From Muscardinus avellanarius (taxonomy: Eukaryota; Chordata; Mammalia; Rodentia; Gliridae): DNA of 64,000 nucleotides. Shown here piece after piece: positions 35,560 to 45,479 of the stretch (positions within the stretch are counted from its first letter, which is position 1; each line of letters begins with the position of its first letter). A program made the position numbers and the translations under genes. The notes under the pieces were generated by a model. That model searched no databases and had not been told where the DNA came from. It saw only the letters and a list, made by a program, of their open reading frames with translations. The stretch covers positions 65,651,823-65,715,822 of the forward strand of contig OY726560.1 in NCBI GenBank assembly GCA_963383645.1. Direction: 5' to 3'.

Positions 35560-37082
35560 TCTAAAATTATGTCAAAGAACATAGAAATCAATTCAGAAAC
35601 ACCCATTGGCCTAAAGGGGGTGCAGATAAATAAAAAAAATTAATCAAATTGAAGCAAGTACACTTAAATATATGAGGTTATAAAGACAAAGTTATTAGCC
35701 ATTGTTGACTGATGCCTAGACTGTCAATTCACTATTTTGAATACTGTGTGATTATGAGGACTGTATGCATTACGGAGACAAGCAAAGGGACAGGGAGCAT
35801 TCCATCACCACCTAAGAATCCTCAGAGTGAGTTCAGACCAGATTTGAAACAGCAAAGTAGAGCAGGAGAAGCCAAGCACTGGAAGCACTGTTAGCAGTCT
35901 TTCTTCACGGATTATTCCAACATTAAAGGATTCCATGTTCCACAGAAATATTTATCTGAGAATAAAACAAAATTAACATTTTCTGTTTCATATGTTTTGT
36001 CAAATACATAATTGCCCTGGGCCTGGCAAAGATTTTCCTTGTTGTCCCAAATGAAAACTGACTAAATGTGACATGAGTTTAGAATTAATCCCTACTGTAG
36101 TTGGGATTTGCTACAAAGCAGCTGTTTCTTATTCTCATTTCTCCAGGATCATGTACTGATTATTATAGACTTATTAAATATCTTCAGGAGGCTATCAGTG
36201 AAGCTGTTTGGGGCTATTTGTGAATAGTTCCTGAGTTTTATCACAAAGCTTCTGCCTGCTTCTCTTGATCTAGGGGTGGTTTATATTAAATATCTGAGAG
36301 ATACTAATCAGTAAGAATTGGTATGCCTCAGAATTTGAAACAGGACTATTTTAATCAGTGTATTTTAATTTAAACTACTTTTAGCTTAGTTTTCCAAGAG
36401 AGATTCCAGATTTCTAGCGTTTATAATCCATCCCTTTTAAAATATTACTTTGAAGTGTACAAAAAACACAGACGGTGGCTACATCTGTGTGATGTAATCA
36501 CAGGTTAAAGAGCACGTTCTGTCAAGATGACTTCTGGCCACTGTTCAAGGCAACTCTGAGCATCTCAGCCCTCGTGTTATGAGCCCCTCTGCAAGGGGTT
36601 TCAAAACACACTGCCACTGTAGGCCATGCACTTTCTTCCTCTGGATTCTAAACCTCTTAGCTCTACTTTATCCAATTCTCTCTTGCTAATCTTTCTCTTT
36701 AATGCTTTTCTTATTCTCTTCCCTTTATTTAGGACATAATTCAGATAGTCTGCCTTTACTTAGTATATAGACTCTCAAATTCCTGCATATTACTGGTGTT
36801 TATTCTCCATTTTTCTGCTATTGTAGCCTAGTAAAATTTTCCCTAAAAAAGGCAAGGAATGTTTGTTGGTTCCTGGACTCTACCACAACATTCTAATACC
36901 TTTTACTAGTTGCTGACAACTACAGTTAGTTAGGCTGAGACCTTTGTCCTCAGCTCAGGGCATCTGCATTTAAATACCTACAATTTTGGTGGGGTGGTTC
37001 CCAACAGAATTCTACTAGCCCAATGGGAATTATTTGCTCTGAATAACACCTTATAGGTTTGAAGAGTTTCATAATTCATCTG
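35560..37082. other. Unique DNA, no gene seen
   Basis: No recognised repeat or protein. Small open frames only. Confidence 0.5.
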
Positions 37083-37505
37083 TGTTGGGGCCCACTCGGC
37101 TGGACCGAGATGGCACCCAGGCTTGTTGCCAGCGTGGACTCAAGATGGCGCCTAGGCTTGCAGCCAAGTCACGAGGCTCACGAGGCTGGCAGTGCCCTGA
37201 GCCTGCGCAGTGAGCCCTATCCGGCGTCCTACGGATGATCAGTGATGCAGTGCCTTGTGCTACCACCAGCCCGCCTATGAGAGGGTTAGAAATGTGCATG
37301 CCCTAGCTGCGGGAAGCTTGGGGTTGGTGGAGTGATGAGGGAGGGGTTATGAGACTGATATATATTTGTCTGCTGTGCGCATTGAAGAGAGAGAGCATTA
37401 AAGAGGAAGCATCATCAGCAGTCTCGGCGTTTGTGTCTTCTTTCCTGGGGCTCTGCAGGACGGAGCCTTAGGGACGCGATACGTCTGGAAACCCAGTTGA
37501 TAATA
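37083..37505 (+). mobile_element. Solo LTR, ERV2 / IAP-like
   Basis: A GC-rich island in AT-rich DNA with LTR layout. It starts TGTTGGGGCCC (IAP-like LTRs start TGTTGGG-) and has two 'aagatggcgcc'-like words at about 37110 and 37142 (the second contains AAGATGGCG, a YY1-type site), a TATA-like 'tatatattt' near 37358, a polyadenylation-signal variant ATTAAA at 37397-37402, 'cggcgtttgtgtcttctttcctgg', and an end 'gatacgtctggaaacccagttgataata'. No 6-bp duplication is evident, so the exact ends are uncertain. No internal viral sequence is present. Confidence 0.7.
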
Positions 37506-37592
37506 GGCAGGTAGTAGATTTCTCTTATTTATTTGCAAACTATTATTTTTAACTGTAATGACATAGTTTACATATGGTAAAAATTAATAGAT

Positions 37593-38010
37593 CTTATTGT
37601 TACAGTCTTGAATGAAAGTGACTTCATCTTGTAAAGATGTGACATTTTGCAGATCTCTTTGCTTCCTAGAAATTCTCAAGTACCCTTCCCCATGTTCACA
37701 CTAAATGTCCCCACTGTCTTGCCTACAACTTGCCTGACCAGCCTCTTTCATAGAATCTTTTCTTAATAACCCTCCTTGGTAATTATTGCTATTGTAGAAT
37801 CTTCTTCTTGGCAATAGCTAACCCTAACCCTTGCTCCTCCCTCTCCTTGCCTACCTATAGACTCCTCCTTTAAACAACCTATATAAGCTTCTAGTCCATA
37901 AATGGACATGAGCTTTCAAGGGAGACCTCCTCCACAGGTTTTATCCCAATAAAGTCTATACTGCTATTCAGCCATCTTCCGTCTGCTTCTTTCTTGAACC
38001 TTTCACTTAT
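37593..38010 (+). mobile_element. Complete solo LTR with 5-bp target-site duplication
   Basis: LTR 37598-38005, starting TGTTACAGTC and ending CCTTTCA. It contains a TATA box (CTATATAAG, 37879-37887), AATAAA at 37948-37953, and the pyrimidine-rich end 'tctgcttctttcttgaacc'. CTTAT stands at 37593-37597 and 38006-38010. The class (ERV1 or ERVL) cannot be set by eye. It lies only 92 bases after the ERV2-like LTR, in the same orientation. Confidence 0.85.
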
Positions 38011-38068
38011 ATTTACATTTGGATGATTTTAGATTATTTATCCACCCATGGAACCATTCACCTGAGTC

Positions 38069-38297
38069 AAGATGTAAAAATTTTCTTTCTTTCTTTTTTT
38101 TTTTTGGTGGTACTGGGGTTCCTGGAAGCCCTTCTTTCTCCGGGCTACACTCCCAGACCTATTTTATATTTTTGAAACAGGGTCTCTTATGCCAGCACGG
38201 CTGGCTTCGAACCTGCGCGATCCTCCTGTCTCCGCCTCCCAAGCGCGGGGATTACAAGCGTGCGCCACCACGCCCGGCCTAAGATGTAAAAATTTTC
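38069..38297 (-). mobile_element. B1-dID SINE, type B, young, 17-bp perfect target-site duplication
   Basis: Body 38086-38280. The plus strand reads tail '(ttct)n t-run', 'ggtggtactggggttcctggaagcccttc', 'gggtctcttatgccagcacggctggcttcgaacctgcgcgatcc', 'cgcctcccaagcgcggggattacaagcgtgcgccaccacgcccggc'. AAGATGTAAAAATTTTC is identical at 38069-38085 and 38281-38297. Eight or more CpGs are intact and the B box is perfect, so this is the youngest-looking insertion in the window. Confidence 0.95.
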
Positions 38298-38549
38298 ATC
38301 ATCTCATGAGGCTCTCCTATGCTTCTTTTGAGTGGACATGTTAGTCCTGCAATCCAGAAACTTTTTATTGGGCCAGCTGAACTATGTTGGGACAGAAAAA
38401 GTAGGTTTCAATGTGTACATTCATTGAGTGAGGGACAAGGTCTCAGAACAACTTAGGTTGTGTTCTAACAAGACTATAATATGTCTCAATAAGCATTCTT
38501 ACAGCTATACTCCAAAGACTAGACCATACAACTTAGAAGAAAGATTTAT
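38298..38549. other. Unique DNA, no gene seen
   Basis: Short unique spacer between two type B SINEs. Confidence 0.4.
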
Positions 38550-38724
38550 TTGCTTATGATATATATATATATATGCTATTTTATAATTTTATACTTTTTA
38601 TACTTTTTTTTTTTTAAACAGGGTCTCTTAAGTCAGCATGGCTGGCTTCGAACCTGCACAATCCTGTCTCCACCTCCCAAGCACAGGGATTACAAGCGTG
38701 CACCACCACCCCAGCTTGCTTATG
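38550..38724 (-). mobile_element. Type B SINE lacking the ID arm, long AT-rich tail
   Basis: The plus strand has an AT-rich tail with (AT)n (38559-38616), then 'aaacagggtctcttaagtcagcatggctggcttcgaacctgc' and the B1-like arm to 'gtgcaccaccaccccagc'. The right (ID) arm is missing although the left arm is complete. TTGCTTATG stands at 38550-38558 and 38716-38724, so the missing arm was absent at insertion or lost later by internal deletion. Confidence 0.87.
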
Positions 38725-38884
38725 GTTTTTTAGAGATTTGAGGGTTCAGCCCATGTGAGACCAGGGACCATGGATCTCAGAGCATGGTGGTGGGAATCGG
38801 AGAGAGGGAAAGCACAAGGCTTTGCTCTCACATGATGGAGGCCAGAAGCAAGAGAGATCAAGAGGAGGGGAAATCATGTAGAAT

Positions 38885-39017
38885 ACTCAGGCCCTCTGTA
38901 ACTCAGTGAGACCGGTTACAAAATAAAGAATAAAAAATAGGGCAGGGGGCGTAGCTCAGAGGTCAGAGGTCGAATGCCCCTGGGTTCCATCCCCAGACCT
39001 GCAAAAAAAAAAAAAAG
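38885..39017 (+). mobile_element. B1-dID SINE, type A, 5'-truncated
   Basis: It starts within the left arm ('ggccctctgtaactcagtgagacc'), then the standard linker, the ID arm 'gcgtagctcagaggtcagaggtcgaatgcccctgggttccatcccc' (with a small duplication 'tcagagg') and an A14 tail. Confidence 0.85.
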
Positions 39018-39218
39018 AATTGTCAAGGCCCCAGCCCCAGGGAGCCATCCTCTCCAGCCACACCCTAACAGCCTAGGCCACCACTCAGAGACATTTATTA
39101 TAAGGTTTTTATCCACTGCTGAGATTAAAACTCTCATGACTTAACTATATCAGACCCGAATATTAATAAATGAGCTATTTAGGGGACATTCTATATCTAA
39201 ATATAACACAACCATTTC

Positions 39219-39219
<1 letters not shown>

Positions 39220-39250
<31 letters not shown>
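39220..39250. repeat. (TTG)n microsatellite (SINE tail)
   Basis: About ten TTG units, i.e. (CAA)n on the strand of the adjoining SINE, replacing its A-tail. Confidence 0.92.
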
Positions 39251-39251
<1 letters not shown>

Positions 39252-39390
39252 TGGTGGTACTGGGGTTCCTGGAAGCCCTTCTACCTCTGGGCTACACTCT
39301 TAGACCTTTTTTATTTGGAAACAGGGTCTCTTAAGCCAGCGCAGCTGACTTCAAACCTGCGCGATCCTCCTGTCTCAGCCTCCCAAGAGA
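39251..39390 (-). mobile_element. Type B SINE, 5'-truncated, joined to a type A copy
   Basis: The plus strand reads 'ttggtggtactggggttcctggaagcccttctacc' to 'gcgcgatcctcctgtctcagcctcccaaga' and then stops. The outermost 'ggggattacaagcgtgcgccacc' part is missing and the tail of a type A copy begins at once. Confidence 0.87.
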
Positions 39391-39587
39391 ACTGGGGATT
39401 GAACCGAGGGGCATTCTACCTCTGAGCTACACCTCCAGGTCTATTTTTTGTTTTTTAATTTGGAAATAGGGTTTCAGTAGGTTGATGAGAGTCTCACTAC
39501 TTGCGGAGGCTGGCATCAAATCTGAGATCCTTCTGTTTCAGCCTCCCAAGAACTAGGATTATAAGCATGCACCACTATGCCTGGCTC
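39391..39587 (-). mobile_element. B1-dID SINE, type A
   Basis: The plus strand reads 'actggggattgaaccgaggggcattctacctctgagctacacc', linker, 'agtctcactacttgcggaggctggcatcaaatctgagatcc', 'aactaggattataagcatgcaccactatgcctggc'. It abuts the type B fragment with no tail left between them. Confidence 0.85.
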
Positions 39588-39976
39588 AGGTTTTACTATT
39601 ATTAATGAAACTACTGTGGAAATCCATGTATGTCCTTCTGTGAACATTTTTTTTTGTCATTTCTCTTGGATAAAGGCCTATGAGTAGAACTGTTGAGTCA
39701 TTACTATAGGTATGTGGTTATCTCTATTGAAGAACACCTATTTTCCAAAGTAGTTGTATCATTTTCTTACTTCCATCAGCAAGGTTTGAGAGCTCTGATT
39801 GCTCCTTCATTGCCAATACTTGGCATTATCAGTCTTTCAAAATTTCAGACATTCTTGTGGGTGCATAGTATTATGTCACGTAGTTTTAATTTGGAGTTCC
39901 ATGATAAATAATGCTGTCAAACACTTTTTCATTTGCATATTGGCATTCATACTCTTATTCTCTGAAGTATCTGTTT
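39588..39976. other. Possible L1 trace, no gene seen
   Basis: Words such as 'aaaggcctatgagtagaactgttgagtca', 'tccaaagtagttgtatcattttc', 'tccatcagcaaggtttgagagctc', 'cttgtgggtgcatagtattatgtcac', 'aatttggagttccatgataaataatgctgtcaaacactttttcatttgc' follow old L1 ORF2 read in antisense. I regard 39598-39976 as a diverged minus-strand L1 relic. Confidence 0.6.
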
Positions 39977-39984
39977 TGATCATT

Positions 39985-40160
39985 TGTGGTGGAATGTACT
40001 TGGGATTGAACCCAAAGCTACACCCTCTGAGCTACATCTCCAGGCCATTTTATTTTTAAATAGGGTCGTGCTGAGTTGCTGAGGCTGGCTTCTAACCTTT
40101 GACCCTTCTGTCTCAGCCTCCCCAGTGTTGAAAATACAGATGTGCATCACCATATCTAGA
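39985..40160 (-). mobile_element. B1-dID SINE, older type A
   Basis: The plus strand reads 'gtggtggaatgtacttgggattgaacccaaagctacaccctctgagctacatctccaggcc', 'gggtcgtgctgagttgctgaggctggcttctaacc', 'cccagtgttgaaaatacagatgtgcatcaccat'. It is inserted in or next to the L1 relic. Confidence 0.8.
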
Positions 40161-41525
40161 TATATCATATTTTAAAGTTCTTCAAGTTTGTTATTTCATA
40201 CCACCAAATGGGTAACTTTGTACTTCCTCAGAAGCCAGAAAACTAGAAGGCAGCATATATTGCTTATATTGCACTGAGAGATCCTCTGCTTGAATACTAC
40301 CCACTACTCAGAGGTATCTTTGAAGGCACAGACAAAAACCTTCCCACGTGTCAGGGACCAGGGACAGGAGGGGCACCCTGCCATGGCCCTTTTCATCCAC
40401 TCATGAAGCAAGTCAACTCTCATCACCATTGCAAGTCTGTTCTCAGATGTGGATGAGCCTTACCTTTGCCTTTCTGAGACTGACAGTCTCCGGTATGAAA
40501 TTAGAAAATGGATGAATGATTGCAAGAATAATAAGTATTATCAGAACAAAAGATACTTGAGGTAACAGAGCAAAGAATACTTGAGAATCCCTGAACAAAA
40601 CAGGCTCACATTCTGGGTTGGTAGGAGCCTGGAAAGGAAGTTGTCAAAGACTGATTCTGTGAGTAAAGTGCACTTTAGTTGAGTCCGGAGTATAAGGGAA
40701 ACTTATCCAAGGCAATAAAAAAGGAGAGTTTATTTCATTTAGATTGCTAAAAGTATTGTCAATGTATTTCCTATGTGGAATTATCTCTGTCCACATATTA
40801 CACTATACAGTGGGACCATCCTAGCTTACTACTTGTCCTGGGACAGTTAACAATACCCTGTTTGTTATGCAACTACCTGTGACCTCTGTCCTCAAAGTTT
40901 ATTACATTATCTTTCAACTGTAAATGACCTTGAAACATAATATTCTGGGTTTTTGTCTCTTGCCTCCATATTCAAAAACACCAGCATGGTGGTAGTAGAC
41001 AAATTTACCTTAAGGGCAGGCTTCATCTCATCACCCAGTCCCTGTTTCACAATATCTTTCAGCCTATTATTAATACTTTCTTTGACTTGCACTGAGTGCT
41101 TAGCCACAACTTGTAATTAATGTCCAGATTAGCTATCTCAATAGAAATCCCTTCAACTTTATACTGACCTATATGCCATCACCCCAGTGTCAGTAAAACA
41201 GAGTAGCAGACTCTGGAATTACATTTATATTCCAAAACACACTACCAATAGCCAGGTGAGTACAAACATAAAGTTTTGGTATATTGACATAGTTCCTTCC
41301 CTTGCATGGAACTCTGTATACCAGTGCCATGTTGTTTCTATAACTACCACCAGCCTGATCCCTTCATATTGCTGAAATTATAAATAGAAATCAGCATTTA
41401 AATATATTACAAAACTACAACTAGATTGTAATGATACTATCCAGTGCATTAGGAGACAGAATAACGAGTAGCTAGTAATGGAAAAATTTAAAAAAAATAA
41501 AATAAACATGGAAGTGGAAGATACC
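40161..41525. other. Unique DNA, no gene seen
   Basis: No supported gene. Open frames are under 70 codons. Confidence 0.5.
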
Positions 41526-41583
41526 TGTGTCAGCTTTTCTTCACTATGACAAAATACCTGAGAGAAATAACTTAAGATAGGAA

Positions 41584-41621
<38 letters not shown>

Positions 41622-42166
41622 ACTCGCATGTGTGTGTGTGTGTGTGTTACTGATGATTGAACCCAGACATTATACTTCTGAGATAGATACACCTTCAGCC
41701 CTATTTTAATTTTATTTTGAAGCAGGGCCTTGCTAAATTGCTGACAACCTCACCAACTTGCTGAAGCTGGCTTCAAAGCTGCAATCCTCCTATCTCAGCC
41801 TCTCAAGTACTTGGATTACAGGTATGCACTCAGCTGAAAAGATTTGTTTTTGACTTAATGTTTTGTAAGCCTTGGTCCATAGTCACTGTGGATGTATGGT
41901 AAGCAGAATGTTATGGCAGAGAGAGTGGGTGGAACAAAGATGCTCTCCTTACATAAGCCAGGAAACAGAAGGAAAGAGAAGGGCCTGGGGACAAGATATC
42001 AATTCAAGGACATGGCCCCTCCAACCAGGGAGTAAATATTGACCCACCTCCTGACCAAGCCCTACCTCCCAAAGTATCTACCACCTCCCAGTGGTGCCAT
42101 CATCTGGGGACCAGGCCTCCAACACATAAGCCTTTGGGGGCCTTCCAGATCCAAACTATAATGACA
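41526..42166 (-). mobile_element. Antisense MaLR LTR interrupted by a SINE
   Basis: The plus strand starts 'tgtgtcagcttttcttcactatgacaaaatacctgagag' and ends 'aacacataagcctttgggggccttccagatccaaactataatgaca', the reverse complement of a rodent MaLR LTR (which starts with a 'tatagtttggatctgg' type sequence). In between, 'gcctggggacaagatatcaattcaagg' and 'ctgaccaagccctacctcccaaag' also match. A SINE at 41585-41838 splits it. Confidence 0.8.
41585..41838 (-). mobile_element. B1-dID SINE with (TG)n tail, inside the LTR
   Basis: The plus strand has (TG)n 41586-41647 with one 'tttgcactcgca' interruption, then 'ttactgatgattgaacccagacattatacttctgag', 'gaagcagggccttgctaaattgctgacaacctcacc', 'agtacttggattacaggtatgcactcagc'. 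It is strongly diverged. Confidence 0.8.
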
Positions 42167-44027
42167 CCATATGTGTTGTCTCCATATACATGGTATTTGT
42201 TGGTCATGGAAACGGAAAGATTAATACTTCAGAGATTTTTGAGTTAATAGAGCTGATAAAGCCAATAACTCTCCAAAGTATCTCCTCTTCTTTGCACCTG
42301 CTTTAAGGACCTATGGAAATTAGTCTGTCTTCTGCACTAGGCCAAAGAAAGCTGACCAAGGAATCTACTATAGAAGTAGTATTATTTTGTATAGGAGCTA
42401 TTACAGTCTTATCTGTAATCCATGGTGAAATTCCATTATATCCCAAGTAGAAATAGAGACTTATTCATGAAGAACACTCATAAATGTTTTGAGGCTTTCC
42501 ACAGGAGAAACAGAGGAAATATCTAACAAAGACTTTAATTTCCTATTGCCCATGCCTTCACTTGAGATCCAATCTGATTAACTTTCTTTCCAATCCTGGC
42601 TTTCAGTCCAACCCTGTGTCAGTGGGCTTGACAGGGTTGAAGAAAAAATTTTTGAAGAGAGAATTGAAGAATCATGAGCTATGCAGAGAGTAAAGAAAAT
42701 GAGACTAATGTAACACTCAACAATAATAGCTAAGACTTTTTCAGAATTGAGGAAAAGTAGAAGCCCTTTGGTGAAAAGAGTACACTGATTATAAAGCAGA
42801 AAAAGAAAAATATTTCAAAATCAGACATACTGTTGAAAAGGCAGAATATTGAGGATAAAGAAAAAATCTTAAAGAATAGTAGAGCAAGAAGGAAATTGAA
42901 GAACAAAGCATAGTATTATTCTGGTAGCCTTCTATCAACCTAAAATGAAATTACATATGATGAAACTATATTTCATATATGAGTAATTACTATACATAGA
43001 CTTTAATGAAGTAACTACTAAAAATGTATTTTATCAAGAAGAGAAGTGCAAGAACTAATAGTGATCAAAACATGCAAGAAGTAATAGTAAAAAGTATATA
43101 AATCTCAGTAAATCTTGACTATAAAAAGTAATTTCATATCCATTATAATAAAAAGAGATGCATGACTTTGAAATCAATAGTGAGGGATAAAGAGGAATCA
43201 TGAAAATTTCAGTTATTCAATAGAAGGAATGAAGTAAAAACAAAAGGAAGAAAAAGTCAATAAAAGAAAGAAAAAGTCAATAAAAGGAAGTGAATAAAAA
43301 GCACAAATAAGAAGTAAATCCTATTAAACTAGCAATGAAGATTAATTATTTTTGTTGGATAAAAGACAAGAGAATCACAGATAGAGGTTTTAAAACAATT
43401 TAGCTGCATTTTTTTATTTTTAAGTGATAAACTAAAGGATAGAGACATAAAGAAATAGGATGGAAAAAATTGAGAATTGTTATATAGTAAATGATTACTT
43501 AATCTATTCACTAATTCTCTGCCTTTAAGTCAATCAATAAGGCTATAGTGGCCTTCTTTTGATTAGGCTATTTCTTTTTCTTTACATTTTAGGTATCTGA
43601 TAAAGAGCATGTATGATAGTCTCTAACAGAGAAGTACATTTGGGAAAAAAGCACCTTTTTCTAAATAACTTATATTAATGAACAAGAGAAGAAACTCCAG
43701 TGAAAATCTGAAATGTAGAAAGATCTTGTCAGATTTCATCCATACCAACAAAGAATGAATCCTGTTTCCTAGAACTGTCATCAGCCCAAGGTATGATGTT
43801 TTATTTTACCTTTTCCCTTCCCTTATTGTTTTATTATTATTTATTTAATTTTCTTTCATGTTTTGCACTCTCTCATTATTTGAACTCCTCTCATTTGTTT
43901 ACTGGCTGTATGCAACTCTGGTGTGATTGTCTATGATAATAACCAATTTTTCTATCAGACTATTCCTTCTTTATTTTTCTTAAGGTGAATATATTGTTAC
44001 AACTAACAAAAATATACCAAAGAAGAC
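42167..44027. other. AT-rich unique DNA, no gene seen
   Basis: Nothing recognised. The plus strand is purine-rich from about 42640 to 43330, which gives long A-rich runs without open frames of note. Confidence 0.5.
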
Positions 44028-44435
44028 ATCACTGTTACAGTTTGGATCTCAGATGTCCCCAAAGGCACATGTGTTAAAGGCTTGGTTTCTAGCCTGTGGT
44101 GCTATCAGGAGATGGTGGAACCTTTAACTGGTGGGGTCTAGGGAAAAGAAGTTAGTTCATAATTGAGAGTGTGCGCTTAAAGGAATATTTGGAATTATCC
44201 TGGCCTCTTCTTTCTCTTTACTTGTCTGCTAGCATGAGGTGAGGAATTTTATTCCACCATGAGATTTTAGGATTTGCCATGATATACTGCCTTGCTTCAG
44301 GTTCAAAGGTAAGAGGACTGAGGGACCACAAACTGAAACCTCAGATATCATGATCCAAAACAAACATTTCCTTCTTGTAAGTTGTTTATCTTAGGTATCT
44401 TGTTATAGTGACAGAAAACTGACTAAAACAATCAC
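44028..44435 (+). mobile_element. Complete solo LTR, rodent MaLR, perfect 5-bp duplication
   Basis: LTR 44033-44430 from TGTTACAGTTTGG to 'gaaaactgactaaaaca', with 'aaggcacatgtgttaaaggcttggtttctagcctgtggtgctatcaggag', 'actggtggggtctaggg', 'catgaggtgagg', 'ccacaaactgaaacctc', 'gtatcttgttatagtgacag'. ATCAC stands at 44028-44032 and 44431-44435. Same family as the LTRs at 32617 and 61985. Confidence 0.92.
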
Positions 44436-44803
44436 CCTTTAAGTCAAGACTACAGAGGCTATACTTGCTCTATGGAAACATAACAAGACAGGACTCATGT
44501 CAGCATTACAAAATAGAAATTCCTCATTTATCCCATCTTATACATTTTCTGGATAACCACAGAATATAGAAGCTATTGAATGCCATGTGTTTGGTAGGAA
44601 GGAGAAACAACGTTTTTTACTCTCCAGTTTCTCTGTGTCTCATTAGTTGCCCCTTCTTCTGGCAGGCACAAATCCAAAGAAGAACACTCAGCCTTAGGCT
44701 GCATACTGTCATAGTCCTGGATTCAGGAGAAAATAGAGCCTGTGGGGACATGCCCATCTCACAAATATTACTTCTGTACATACAGTGGAACGCATGTCTT
44801 TCA
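44436..44803. other. Unique DNA, no gene seen
   Basis: Nothing recognised. A 108-codon plus-strand frame at 44576 runs into the next SINE. Confidence 0.45.
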
Positions 44804-45034
44804 TTTCATTTTTATTTATTTCTGCGGATCTGGGGAAGGAGCCAGGGGCATTCAACCTCCAAGCTACACCCCCTGACCTATTTTTTATTCTTTATTTTGT
44901 AACAGGGTCTCACTAAGTTGTGGAGGACTTCACTAAGTAGCTGAGGCTGTTCACAAACCACGATCCTCGAGTTTCGGCCTCCTGAATGCTGGGATTACAA
45001 GCGTGCGCCACCATGCCTGGGTGGAACTCTTTCA
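44804..45034 (-). mobile_element. B1-dID SINE, type A
   Basis: Body about 44806-45020. The plus strand: 'ttatttatttctgcggatctggggaaggagccaggggcattcaacctccaagctacacc', linker 'tattttttattctttattttgtaacagggtctcactaag', 'ctgaatgctgggattacaagcgtgcgccaccatgcctgg'. GTGGAAC occurs before (about 44784) and after (45021) and may belong to an indel-containing duplication. Confidence 0.84.
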
Positions 45035-45479
45035 ACAACAATGGAAACTTCTGGGATGTAATTTATTCATGGATCTCTGAGCAAGAAAAAAAAAAGAAAA
45101 AGTGTGAGTTTATCTGCTGGACTAAGTTATATGCAGAAGCAAACGTGATAATATTAGCTTGGAATTAATGAATCAGACCCTCTGAATTCCCATCATTCCT
45201 TGGCTGATGCCCCAGAGTGCTACTCTGAGCCCAGCAATGGACTTCTAGGCTTACAATGAAAACTGCTGCCTTCTTAAAAGCTAAATGCTATTTAGTTGAA
45301 GAAAGGTTATTGCAGTACTCCAGGAGACCAGGAGAAAATGAATGCCACAGGAACTTGCTGAGCACAAGTATACACCACAGTTGAGAAAATCTGGGTAAAT
45401 GGCTTTATTTTTCCTTATCCTGCATCAATGAATTGCAATTAATCAGTTAGAATTTTGATTCTTTAATTTACTATAACAA
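45035..45479. other. Unique DNA, no gene seen
   Basis: Nothing recognised before the L1. Confidence 0.45.

Noticed and set aside
37801..37830. Telomere-like 'ctaaccctaaccct' word
   Set aside because: Only two units, inside an LTR. Too short to be an interstitial telomere tract.
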